From: Viridibacillus sp050279675
Lineage (GTDB): Bacteria; Bacillota; Bacilli; Bacillales_A; Planococcaceae
Direction of reading: 5' to 3'
DNA: 64,000 bases
Assembly (NCBI RefSeq): GCF_050279675.1
Contig: NZ_JBNNUK010000005.1
Location: 1-64,000 of the forward strand
Below the pieces are notes generated by a model that saw only the letters and a list, made by a program, of their open reading frames with translations, had not been told where the DNA came from and did no database searches. Of the stretch, positions 9,081 through 17,342 are shown one piece after another (position 1 is the first letter of the stretch; each line of letters starts with the position of its first letter). Both the position numbers and the translations under genes were made by a program.

Positions 9081-9155
9081 ATTACACCCTCTAACATCTA
9101 TTGGTATCTCTTAGTTTTACCAATAATGGGGAAGTTTATAAGGAATATAGTGCAA

Positions 9156-9198
9156 AAAAATTAAAACCACTTGAATAATTAATTAGATTCAAGTGGTT
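9156..9198 (-). terminator. Intrinsic terminator of the yugN-like gene
   Basis: AACCACTTGAA (9165-9175) and TTCAAGTGGTT (9188-9198) form a perfect 11-bp stem. On the minus strand a T-rich tract follows (A-run at 9154-9160 on the plus strand). It isolates the yugN-like gene from the ger operon. Confidence 0.8.
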
Positions 9199-9219
9199 CT
9201 AGCTATTTACAAATTTTTA

Positions 9220-9645
9220 TCAGGAGCTTAAAGGCTCTTCGAGAGAGTACAATAATTTCTCTATTTTATTTTCGCTGGCTTGAACCCATCTACTTTTATC
9301 TTCAATATGACCGTCTTTATCCAAAGGCTTTTGAAATTGACTAACCCCAGCGACAGCCGTTAATGCATTTTCATTACGGTCTAAACCGATATTCACAACA
9401 TGTTTTATGACATAAGGGGAACCAAATGCTATTAAAGCTTCGTAGTGATCTAATTCTCCCTCTAAAACTATAAAGGGAAGTCTTAAATATATCGTCTCTC
9501 CAGCTTCTCTCCATAAAATGCTGTCAAATTGCCCTTGATCATACTCGAAATTAGAGGAAAATTTACAACCATATTCCTCGAAAATTTCTCGAATATATCC
9601 AAAATGAGTTTTTCTACCTTCAATAGGGGATTGTAGTCTAATAAT
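9220..9645 (-). CDS. yugN: YugN-like family protein with non-canonical or lost start codon
   Basis: The minus strand carries an uninterrupted frame of about 141 codons ending at the TGA at 9220-9222. It reads RLQSPIEGRKTHFGYIREIF, then a region with 'FEYDQGQFDS', 'YLRLPF', 'GELD' and 'GSPYVIKHVVNIGLD', the conserved order of the YugN-like family. A Shine-Dalgarno site (GGAGTG, 9658-9653) sits just upstream, but the in-frame codons after the TGA at 9654-9652 are ATA, ATA, ATT, ATT. Translation therefore starts at a rare AUA/AUU codon or the ATG has been mutated. I place the start at ATT 9645. Function of the family is unknown. Confidence 0.7.
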   Translation of the reverse strand: MIRLQSPIEGRKTHFGYIREIFEEYGCKFSSNFEYDQGQFDSILWREAGETIYLRLPFIVLEGELDHYEALIAFGSPYVIKHVVNIGLDRNENALTAVAGVSQFQKPLDKDGHIEDKSRWVQASENKIEKLLYSLEEPLSS

Positions 9646-9922
9646 TATTATTCACTCCAGTTAAAATAGATTATTACTATTCTATACAAAATGAAGAGTC
9701 TCATACAAAAAAGTAACAAGAGTTAAAAAAAATAAGTGTCCAGTTGAAAGAGAAAACTTGAGATATAAACGAAAAAACATGAGATCAAAAATTTTAGATA
9801 TGTGCATTTTATCTTCTATTCACATGTTAATAATCTTTAAAGAGTTTATTTTTAAATAAATAATCATAGGTATTTCTTTTTGGGACAACATAAGTAAGAA
9901 AAAATCTCAAGAGGTGATGATC

Positions 9923-11455
9923 ATGATTATTGAAAGGTCGTCTAGGTGGGAAGAAGACTTCATAAATAAGCTAGAGAGTAATGGTGAATGGGATAGTTGG
10001 AAACTTTACAATATGAATTATGACGTAGTGAAAACAAACCTTATTACTGAATTTTCTGGTCTCCAATCTCCTAAATACTTACCGAACCTAACACCCCTTA
10101 CTCATCAATTAGAAGCAGCTGAAACAGTCATCGAAAGGATGAATGGAAAAGCGATTCTTGCAGACGAAGTTGGTCTTGGTAAAACGATAGAAGCAGGTCT
10201 CATACTGAAAGAATATCTAATAAGAGGTCTTGTAAAAAAAGCATTAATATTAGCTCCAGCTTCTCTTATTAATCAATGGGTAGAAGAATTAAATTATAAA
10301 TTTTATATTCCGGTAATTGCATATAAAAAAAATGTTCAGTTAGATCAATACGATATAGTAGTCATGAGTATGGATACGGCAAAAAAGAGTCCTCATAAAG
10401 AGGCAATATACACTCAAGATTATGACATGATTATTATTGATGAGGCACACAAATTAAAAAATCATAAAACAAAAATCTATGAGTTTGTCCAAAGTTTAAA
10501 GAAAAAGTTTTGTTTATTATTAACTGCTACACCAATTCAAAACGATGTATTTGAATTGTTTTATCTCATTTCTTTATTAAAACCTGGGCATCTAGGTAAT
10601 TACGAAATGTTTCAGTCCTCTTTTTCAGCAAGTAAACATAATTTAGAGCACGATGAGTATTTAAGAGAATTAGTTAATCAAGTGATGGTTAGAAATAGAA
10701 GACAGGATACAGGGATTGAATGGACAAATCGACAAGTGCAGATTATCCCGATTCAATTTACAGATGAAGAAAGAGAAGTTTACAATTTGATTTTGAATTT
10801 AAAAGATGTTTCGTCTGCGTTTTCTGGCGCATTTTCAATGATTACTTTACAAAAGGAAATGTGTAGTAGCAAGGAAGCTACTTACTTAACCTTAAATAAT
10901 ATGCGTCAAAATTGCGGTGACCAAGAAGAGGAAGATTACGTTGAAGGGGTCATTCAAAAACTAATGGCATTGGAAGTGAACACGAAAGCGGAGAAAACGT
11001 ATGAGATTATTTCCAAGACAACTGACAAGGTCATTATTTTTACTGAATATCGAGCAAGTCAAGCTTATTTGCAGTGGTATTTGAATTCAAAAGGTATTAC
11101 AAGCGTTCTTTTCAATGGGAAATTCAAAAAAAATAAACGTGATTACATGAAGCACTTATTCAAGGAACATGCACAAGTCCTGATTGCCACGGAAGCAGGA
11201 GGGGAAGGTATAAACCTGCAATTCTGTCATCATGTCATAAATTATGATTTACCTTGGAACCCGATGAAGTTAGAGCAACGAATTGGCCGTGTCCATCGTT
11301 TAGGACAAGAACATGACGTTCAAATTTATAATCTAGTGACAGATAACACCATTGAAAAAGACATTCTGGACATGCTCTACGTTAAAATTGACGTCTTTGA
11401 AAAAGTAGTCGGAGAATTAGATGACATTTTATCAGCTTTAAAAAAGTCCATATAA
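9923..11455 (+). CDS. yqhH: SNF2-family helicase YqhH
   Basis: This superfamily-2 ATPase of about 510 residues has Walker A in 'ADEVGLGKT' (about 79-87), the DEAH box in 'IIDEAHKL' (about 171), motif III 'LLLTATPIQND' and motif VI 'QRIGRVHRLGQ' (about 452-462). It lacks extra domains, as in B. subtilis YqhH and other short RapA/SNF2-like bacterial proteins that remodel protein-nucleic acid complexes. The specific target is unknown. The ATG at 9923 is preferred over the GTG at 9914 because GAGGTGA then has normal spacing. It is followed after 70 bp by yqhG, the same pair as in B. subtilis. Confidence 0.88.
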   Translation: MIIERSSRWEEDFINKLESNGEWDSWKLYNMNYDVVKTNLITEFSGLQSPKYLPNLTPLTHQLEAAETVIERMNGKAILADEVGLGKTIEAGLILKEYLIRGLVKKALILAPASLINQWVEELNYKFYIPVIAYKKNVQLDQYDIVVMSMDTAKKSPHKEAIYTQDYDMIIIDEAHKLKNHKTKIYEFVQSLKKKFCLLLTATPIQNDVFELFYLISLLKPGHLGNYEMFQSSFSASKHNLEHDEYLRELVNQVMVRNRRQDTGIEWTNRQVQIIPIQFTDEEREVYNLILNLKDVSSAFSGAFSMITLQKEMCSSKEATYLTLNNMRQNCGDQEEEDYVEGVIQKLMALEVNTKAEKTYEIISKTTDKVIIFTEYRASQAYLQWYLNSKGITSVLFNGKFKKNKRDYMKHLFKEHAQVLIATEAGGEGINLQFCHHVINYDLPWNPMKLEQRIGRVHRLGQEHDVQIYNLVTDNTIEKDILDMLYVKIDVFEKVVGELDDILSALKKSI

Positions 11456-11525
11456 AACAAAAGAACGGTGGTAAATGTTTTTCGCCCGGAAAAGAAGCGC
11501 CAGGAGAATTCAGAGGAGGGTTTAC

Positions 11526-12305
11526 ATGTTTCCACAACAAGTTCATGGTTACTTGCGAAGTTTTTTTCTAGAGAACGATTGTCATGTTGTAAATGAAAGT
11601 GACCATTACATTACTGTGCAATTAACGATTGATATGGATAAACGAATTATGAACCGTCCTTTTTATTGGAGATATTTAGAAAGTACGAACGGTGTACCAT
11701 GTCCGGCTCAATTAACATTAATTACAGATCAAACGAAGCTTGACGGCAATATTAAAGGAGAAGTTGTACATTTCGGTTCTCCTCGGCTCAATCAATTGTT
11801 TCAAGCAACCAAAGAGTTAGGGGCAATTGTACAAATGTTTGAGAATGTAAATAATCTTGAGACAAAGACCATTTTAACTCCATGGCTTGCTGTAAATTAT
11901 AAAGTGTCATATTACAGTGATCAAACAAAAGAAATGCTGTATTCTTTTGGAATCAATTTAATGACTGGCCAACTTTTAGATGGCTTTCAAGAATCATTAA
12001 ATGAAGTAGATTTAATACCAGCCATGCCAGAAAATGCATTTGAGCTGCCTTATATTATAAAACCGATTCGCGCTTTAGAACGATTAAATGTGGCAATAGA
12101 AAAAATCGTTCAACAAGATGACCATACTTGGGCTGAAGAAGCGAACAAAAGATGGCAAAAGGCACAGCAAGTATTAGAGTACTTTTATGATGGGGTTGAA
12201 GATAAGCCGGAAAGTTACGAAATGGAGAAGCAAGCACTAGAAGAACAATACGACCCTAGAATTAAAATAGAAATTATTAATGGTGGATTATTTTATTTGA
12301 GATAG
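11526..12305 (+). CDS. yqhG: YqhG family protein
   Basis: The 259-residue soluble protein begins MFPQQVHGYLRSFF and matches the YqhG family, which lies beside yqhH in Bacillus. The function is unknown. The ATG at 11526 is chosen because GAGGAGGG lies directly upstream at the right distance. An in-frame ATG at 11475 would add a basic, unconserved-looking N-terminus. Co-transcription with yqhH is likely since no terminator lies between them. Confidence 0.85.
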   Translation: MFPQQVHGYLRSFFLENDCHVVNESDHYITVQLTIDMDKRIMNRPFYWRYLESTNGVPCPAQLTLITDQTKLDGNIKGEVVHFGSPRLNQLFQATKELGAIVQMFENVNNLETKTILTPWLAVNYKVSYYSDQTKEMLYSFGINLMTGQLLDGFQESLNEVDLIPAMPENAFELPYIIKPIRALERLNVAIEKIVQQDDHTWAEEANKRWQKAQQVLEYFYDGVEDKPESYEMEKQALEEQYDPRIKIEIINGGLFYLR

Positions 12306-12388
12306 TGAGTGCTGATGATATTTTGCAGAAAGCTCAGGGATGATATAAAAAATAATTTGATTATTAAACTGCGCCTATTATAAAGGAA

Positions 12389-12428
12389 AGTACATTACTA
12401 AGTAACTGTAGTAATGTACTTTTTTTGT
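12389..12428 (+). terminator. Intrinsic terminator of yqhH-yqhG
   Basis: AAGTACATTACTA (12389-12401) and TAGTAATGTACTT (12410-12422) form a perfect 13-bp stem with an 8-nt loop followed by a T-run. A short plus-strand ORF beginning inside this terminator is not real. Confidence 0.92.
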
Positions 12429-12487
12429 GAAGAGAGTAGGAGTGGAATTGGAAGAAAAGTTAACACATTTTATTGGGCTCTAAATAA

Positions 12488-12766
12488 CTACTCGAATGTT
12501 CGATTCTTTCGTTGCTCCCAATTATACAAAAGAGTAGAGAAAAGGTTTGCTCCCAAAAACAATAAATTTCCTTGTGCATTAAAATGTAACTCTTGGGTTT
12601 CGAAACTCATCTTCTCATAATATTCTTCTTTCGTTAAACCTAATTCCTTTATTTTTTGATCAGTCTCTTTTAAATGTGTAATGTACTTATATTGCATAGG
12701 CATTAAAATTAACGATAATAAAATATAAGCAGCAACAATCCATAATGTTATATTTAAACCCACCAC
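12488..12766 (-). CDS. Small membrane protein, DUF3949-like
   Basis: This 92-residue protein has one N-terminal membrane helix (residues 5-24, ending in LMPMQYKY) and a conserved-looking C-terminal part, 'YYEKMSFETQELHFNAQGNLLFLGANL'. The pattern resembles the DUF3949 family of Bacillus as I remember it. The GTG start at 12766 has GGGGGA upstream. Nothing indicates a role. It stands alone on the minus strand. Confidence 0.6.
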   Translation of the reverse strand: MVGLNITLWIVAAYILLSLILMPMQYKYITHLKETDQKIKELGLTKEEYYEKMSFETQELHFNAQGNLLFLGANLFSTLLYNWEQRKNRTFE

Positions 12767-12915
12767 AAAAATCCCCCTTTCTTAAATGTTTCTTCTAAAC
12801 CGAAAAATTGGAAAAGGTCTGTTTTTATCCACTTAAAAATATATATACGCATTCATGCTATTTCTGATGCACTTCATTTCTAACTATTTGCTTTTTAGTT
12901 GAACTGTTATATTCT

Positions 12916-13386
12916 CTAAAATATATCTTGCATTATTAAGTCCGAGGACACTGGTTTCTTTCCTATTTCTCTAGCCCAAACTGATAATTGTCCGATATGA
13001 TGAATTTCATGTGTAATGATGTGATGAAGAATCTTGTTATATGTAAAATTCATTTTATTTCCATTTCCCATTGGGTAAACGAGAATTTTCTCTTGAGCTT
13101 CATTAATATACAATTTGATGAAATGCTCTGTAATGGGCTTTGTATGGGAGCTGAATTCTTTTATCGCATTCAAATTTGTTATTTCATTTATACTTTTTTC
13201 AATAATGGGTGTTCCTTGCATTTGATTGATCCAGAGTTGTTCACAGTCAATGACATGAAATAAATTTTTGAGAATACTTCCCATGCCACCTGTTCGTTTC
13301 TTTACAAGTTCTTCATTTGGAATGGTCTCACACCACTGAAACCATTCTTCTCTAATTTCCCAATTATATTGAAACAGTTCGTACAT
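12916..13386 (-). CDS. DinB family protein
   Basis: The 156-residue protein is a DinB-fold four-helix bundle. The putative metal ligands are the His in 'NLFHVIDCEQLW' (about 42) and the pair in 'THEIHHIGQL' (about 131-137). The family includes thiol-dependent transferases and many members of unknown activity. A GGAGG site precedes the ATG. It lies 23 bp after the HAD phosphatase gene on the same strand and is probably its operon partner. Confidence 0.82.
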   Translation of the reverse strand: MYELFQYNWEIREEWFQWCETIPNEELVKKRTGGMGSILKNLFHVIDCEQLWINQMQGTPIIEKSINEITNLNAIKEFSSHTKPITEHFIKLYINEAQEKILVYPMGNGNKMNFTYNKILHHIITHEIHHIGQLSVWAREIGKKPVSSDLIMQDIF

Positions 13387-13409
13387 TTAAATCCATCCTC
13401 CTATTTTAA

Positions 13410-14183
13410 TTAGATAAGTTCGAGTTTCTGTAATGCAAATTCAATTCCATCTTCACTTGAGCTTTTAGTAATAAAATTTGCAACCATCTTTAATCTTTCA
13501 TGTCCATTGCCCATAGCGATGCCGTAACCAACAAGTTCAAGCATATCTATATCATTTTCTCCATCACCAAACGCAATTGCCTCTGATGAATTGATATTGA
13601 AGTATTCCAAAACTTTCTTAACAGCAATAGATTTTGATACATCTTGTTCTAATACATTAAGAATAAAGGGATGCCATCTTTTAAATTTTAAGTGAGGAAA
13701 TCTTTGAACATATTTCTCTATCGATTGTTTATCTACATACAAACACATTAAATATACTTCTTTATTAATAATTTCTTCATCTGTAATTTGATATTCATTT
13801 AAAGATAGTGTTTCATTTAACGCTTTTAGAGTAGCTGGGTTTTGTACGCCATTCATTGAAAGTTCTTCTGTGAAAAACGATAAACTGTGTTGGTTTTCAC
13901 ACGCAAAATCATTTACTTCTTTCACAATAGCTCTTGTAACAGGGGTTTTATGTATAATTTGATCTTGATGTTTTACATAAGCACCGTTAGCTGTGATGAA
14001 CGTGTCTATTCCTAAATCTATTAAAACCTCACACATTGATTGTGGTCTACCAGTTGCAGCTACTACTCTGATACCGTTATTTTTAAGCATTTGTATAGCT
14101 TTCTTTGTACTTGATGAAATACTGCCATCTTGATAATTTGTAAGTGTACCATCAACGTCAAAAAATACAATCTTATGGGTCAT
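13410..14183 (-). CDS. Cof-type HAD-IIB phosphatase
   Basis: The 257-residue protein carries the HAD motifs: motif I 'FFDVDGTL' (6-13, nucleophile Asp), motif II 'AATGRP' (42-47), a conserved Lys in the region before 'VLEYFNINSSEAIAFGDGENDIDML', and motif IV GDGEND. The type IIB cap and the length fit Cof-like phosphatases acting on sugar phosphates or cofactor phosphates. The natural substrate cannot be told from sequence. The ribosome binding site is AAAGGAG. It is the first gene of a two-gene minus-strand unit with the DinB gene. Confidence 0.9.
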   Translation of the reverse strand: MTHKIVFFDVDGTLTNYQDGSISSSTKKAIQMLKNNGIRVVAATGRPQSMCEVLIDLGIDTFITANGAYVKHQDQIIHKTPVTRAIVKEVNDFACENQHSLSFFTEELSMNGVQNPATLKALNETLSLNEYQITDEEIINKEVYLMCLYVDKQSIEKYVQRFPHLKFKRWHPFILNVLEQDVSKSIAVKKVLEYFNINSSEAIAFGDGENDIDMLELVGYGIAMGNGHERLKMVANFITKSSSEDGIEFALQKLELI

Positions 14184-14235
14184 AATAATTCTCCTTTATG
14201 TTAATGGGAATTCTTACTATTTATTGTAACTTGAA

Positions 14236-14279
14236 AGGAAAAACAAAAACAGCTTGTAATTTTTCATCACAGGCTGTTT
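14236..14279 (-). terminator. Orphan minus-strand intrinsic terminator
   Basis: AAACAGCTTGT (14247-14257) and ACAGGCTGTTT (14269-14279) form an 11-bp stem with one G-U pair. On the minus strand the T-rich run follows, so it would stop leftward transcription, but no minus-strand gene lies to its right before 15735. It may be left over from a deleted gene, or may shield the HAD gene from read-through. Confidence 0.5.
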
Positions 14280-14479
14280 CATCAAACTATAAAATATATA
14301 TTTAGTATCTTGAACGGTAATGTATTTACATTGAAGAATACCATAAAAAAATTATTGGATAGAGATCTCTGTAGTACTGAACTCTTGATGATAATCTGGA
14401 TGTGAATGGATTATTTAGCTATAATACGTAAAGGAGTTTAGGTAAAAGTAAATATATAATTCCAAGGGGTTTATCAGAA

Positions 14480-14760
14480 TTGAAGTACATAAAATTTTTT
14501 CTATACCTAGTTTTCCTACACTCTATTGTAGGTTTATGTTTTTACTATAGGGGCACTTTTAGTGAGTCATTTAGCGATTTCAGTGGTTTAGATATTACAA
14601 GGTTAATCATTATTATAATAATTTTGACGTCTTATTATGGGCTAATCAGAGATTTGTTTTCTAGGTTTGGCGAGATTTCTAATAGAGTTAAAGTTTTATT
14701 AGTTTTAGTATCTTTGTTTCGGTATTCACAGTAGGACTCTTACTTAGTGTTTATTTCTAG
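14480..14760 (+). pseudogene. Small membrane protein, probably frameshifted near its end
   Basis: The frame starts at TTG 14480 behind AAGGGG and encodes two membrane helices (about 4-22 and 40-58). It then enters a third hydrophobic run that is cut off by a TAG at 14732. Shifting by one base at about 14710 continues this helix naturally (FVSVFTVGLLLSVYF) to a TAG at 14758-14760, so the original product was probably about 93 residues. Either a real frameshift or a sequencing indel is possible. No family recognised. Confidence 0.4.
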
Positions 14761-14873
14761 TGGTAATAGTGAATGGCTTCCTTTATTAAGAAGACCGTAT
14801 TTTGTCTGTTATTGAATTGTAGCAGCTCATCGTATAGTTTAGATGTAGAGTTAATCATAATGAGGTGAATTTT

Positions 14874-15461
14874 TTGTCAATTGAACAAGCAAGTAAACTT
14901 GATATAAAATACATAATTGAAGAATTTGGAAGATTAGATCTTGAAGAAAATGAAAACCCGAGAGAAGAGTTCAAATATATTGGTCTTTTAGACGTTTATA
15001 GTTATTGTCTTTCTGTAGACGAAGCATCAGAACTTCTTACATCCTTTGAAGGTCATCAATTAAAATATGAAGAGAATTTCAAAGACTTTTTTATTAAAAC
15101 TTTTCACTGGACACAAGACATGCCAGTTTACATTCATATGTCTCCTTTTTGGGGAGAAGACTTTAAAAAACTTAAGCCTGCTCATTTCAATGGGTATCAT
15201 CTAAGCAAAGCCGAAAAAAAGAAAGTAGTTCAATTACTCACTTATAAGACTAATACCTTTATAGTAAGTACCATACAGGAATTGTTATTATTTGTAATGC
15301 TTGCAACAAGAGAAATTTGGTTGCCAATTTTCTTTTTCCCTGGAATTGAAACCGCAATCCTAGGGAATTTTGAATTAAGTTTTCCAGTTTATTGTAAACA
15401 TCAAGACTCTTATATCCAACTTGAAAAATTGGCAGAAGAATCGGGCATTTACATAAGGTAA
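14874..15461 (+). CDS. Hypothetical protein, 196 aa
   Basis: A soluble, acidic protein with no recognised domain. Visible features are an aromatic stretch 'FHWTQDMPVYIHMSPFWGEDFKKLKP' in the middle and a hydrophobic segment at about 135-155. The TTG at 14874 is preferred because GAGGTG ends 6 nt before it; the in-frame GTG at 14865 is part of that site. After the stop, another frame stays open to 15561 (LINGGLIIDVSEMDKEP), possibly the remnant of a following gene or a frameshifted C-terminal extension. Confidence 0.5.
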   Translation: MSIEQASKLDIKYIIEEFGRLDLEENENPREEFKYIGLLDVYSYCLSVDEASELLTSFEGHQLKYEENFKDFFIKTFHWTQDMPVYIHMSPFWGEDFKKLKPAHFNGYHLSKAEKKKVVQLLTYKTNTFIVSTIQELLLFVMLATREIWLPIFFFPGIETAILGNFELSFPVYCKHQDSYIQLEKLAEESGIYIR

Positions 15462-15571
15462 ACATAGCTATGAGAATTTTTCATTAATCAATGGTGGCTT
15501 AATCATTGATGTCAGTGAAATGGATAAAGAGCCTCTGGTCCAAGTGGAAGTTCTTACTTAGCCATACAGCG

Positions 15572-15602
15572 AAAAACCTTATCATATATTGATAAGGTTT
15601 TT
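15572..15602 (+). terminator. Intrinsic terminator
   Basis: AAAAACCTTATCA (15572-15584) pairs with TGATAAGGTTTTT (15590-15602), a 13-bp stem with a 5-nt loop. Confidence 0.85.
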
Positions 15603-15734
15603 ATAATGAAATCGATTTTATAAATAATCCGAATTATTCCATTTGATATCAGCTAATTTTTTAACGTGATAATAAAATCAAGACATATTTCATTATCTTC
15701 AGCTATTATCATTTTGAACAGTTGCTTCCTATTC

Positions 15735-16067
15735 TTACTTAAGTAATATCTGCGCTTTCATTTCTAATTTTCCGCCTTGAAATGTAAAGTTAGCATTTGA
15801 AATTCCATCTTTCCCGTAATACACTATCATATAAGTGTAATATGTATCTCCTTTTGAACCAACTTCAGACAATAATTCTCCTTTACCACCAACGATTTTC
15901 TGTACACGTTTATAAGACATTCCGTTTTTAATTTTATTGTATTCTTTTTTTGTTATTGTTACTTTTGACTTTGCGTATGCGACATCTTGTCCGTTAATTG
16001 CAATTGGTGTAGCCACTCCGAATGTTAATAAACTTGCTATTATAAAACCTTTAATCATTTTCTTCAT
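15735..16067 (-). CDS. Secreted BLIP/DUF3862-like protein
   Basis: The 110-residue product has a signal peptide (about 1-32, ending near VAYAK) and a mature domain reading 'ITKKEYNKIKNGMSYKRVQKIVGGKGELLSEVG'. This is the repeat-like helix-turn-strand pattern of the BLIP/SmpA-like fold found in small secreted DUF3862 proteins of Bacillus. Related folds bind other proteins (beta-lactamase inhibitor, BamE), but no partner can be named here. GGAGG lies 8 nt before the ATG. It is monocistronic. Confidence 0.7.
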   Translation of the reverse strand: MKKMIKGFIIASLLTFGVATPIAINGQDVAYAKSKVTITKKEYNKIKNGMSYKRVQKIVGGKGELLSEVGSKGDTYYTYMIVYYGKDGISNANFTFQGGKLEMKAQILLK

Positions 16068-16362
16068 TTAACTAACCTCCAAGTTATATTTTCCACTCCA
16101 TACATTATTATACAATATATTTGTGATGATTAATTAGAAATAAAAAATTTGAGTATGTGTATAATCTATAAACTCTCTTAAACAATGCAAATTTATAGGT
16201 AAACCCCATTTTTTGATTCTCTAAACATGAAGAAACTTGAGTGAAATATAGTTTGTGAGTGAGGTAATTAAAGTACTAATAAGATTGCCCAATCGATGTG
16301 CATAATCCCATTCAGCGTGCTAACAATAAGGAAGATATGAACAGAAAGGGAGAGGATACACC

Positions 16363-17310
16363 ATGTTATCATTTCAACCGAATTGTTGGTCGGAGCATGA
16401 AGAACTTGAGGTTGTTTTGCTATGTACACCATCTAAGTTGGAAGTGCCAAATTTAAAAACTGCTGAGTATGTGGGGTGGAGCTCTTCTGTTAATCATGCA
16501 AAAGCACAACAAAATTTCATGGAATTTAAAGGTGCTTTGGAGAATGAAGGAATTAAAGTCGTAGATTATTCTGAAGAACTAGCACAAGATGATCGAAACT
16601 TAAGTGATCAGCTGCTTAATCGTTATTTTGTACGGGACCTTGCCTGTGTGTTTGGAAACATCATTTTACCAGGGAAAGCAGGGGTTTCTATGAGGCGCCC
16701 CGAGTATGTACAAGCACATTCGCTAATGGAAAAGTGGTTTCCAAAAACCTTTTTATTACATGAAGATGCTAATGTAAGAGCACTAGAATTTGGGGATGTA
16801 CTAATACTTAATAGAGATGCTGTGTTAATAAATATTGGCATGCGTACAAGTAAAGAAAGTGTGGAGAAGGTGAAGGAAAAGATTTTTCACGCTGGTTTTT
16901 CTGAAATAGGAATAATTGATTTACCACGTAGGCCAGATACACTTCATTTAGATATGAATTGTAATGTAGCAAACGAAGATTTACTTATAGCGAAGAGTTT
17001 CGTACGTTATTTACCATTACATGTTTTGACAGAGAATGCCTCTCGATTTGAAATGCCAGAGCAATTTTTAAAGCGCCATGGATTTGAAGCATACTGGCTA
17101 GATGAGTATAATACTATTCCTGATATTAACTTTCTTAACATAGATCCAGAAACATTATTAATAAGTAAACAAGCACATAAGCAGATGATCAAAAATCATC
17201 CTAAATTGCAAAAGAAGAATATTATTGAAATTGAAGTAACAGAGTTAGAGAAAGGTGGAGGAGGCATTCGCTGTATGACACTGCCTCTAATAAGAAAATC
17301 CTTAAAATAA
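16363..17310 (+). CDS. Arginine deiminase-fold amidinohydrolase
   Basis: The 315-residue protein shows the guanidine-modifying (arginine deiminase/DDAH) fold. 'RYFVRDLACVFG' (about 86-97) matches the F-x-RD substrate-binding block, 'DTLHLDMNC' (about 191-199) carries the catalytic His, and 'GGGGIRCMTLPL' near 297-308 carries the C-terminal nucleophilic Cys. It has no N- or C-terminal extension. Whether it hydrolyses arginine, a methylated or hydroxylated arginine, or transfers an amidino group cannot be settled. It is followed after 32 bp by an amino-acid permease, so uptake or export of substrate or product is likely. Confidence 0.78.
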   Translation: MLSFQPNCWSEHEELEVVLLCTPSKLEVPNLKTAEYVGWSSSVNHAKAQQNFMEFKGALENEGIKVVDYSEELAQDDRNLSDQLLNRYFVRDLACVFGNIILPGKAGVSMRRPEYVQAHSLMEKWFPKTFLLHEDANVRALEFGDVLILNRDAVLINIGMRTSKESVEKVKEKIFHAGFSEIGIIDLPRRPDTLHLDMNCNVANEDLLIAKSFVRYLPLHVLTENASRFEMPEQFLKRHGFEAYWLDEYNTIPDINFLNIDPETLLISKQAHKQMIKNHPKLQKKNIIEIEVTELEKGGGGIRCMTLPLIRKSLK

Positions 17311-17342
17311 CACTTTGCAATAAATGTATAGGAGTGATCCTG

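Noticed and set aside
11475..11525. Upstream ATG for YqhG
   Set aside because: A strong GAGGAGGG site lies just before the internal ATG at 11526, and the extra residues look non-conserved.
12414..12620. Plus-strand ORF starting in the yqhG terminator
   Set aside because: It begins inside a perfect terminator stem and is antisense to a better-supported small membrane protein gene.
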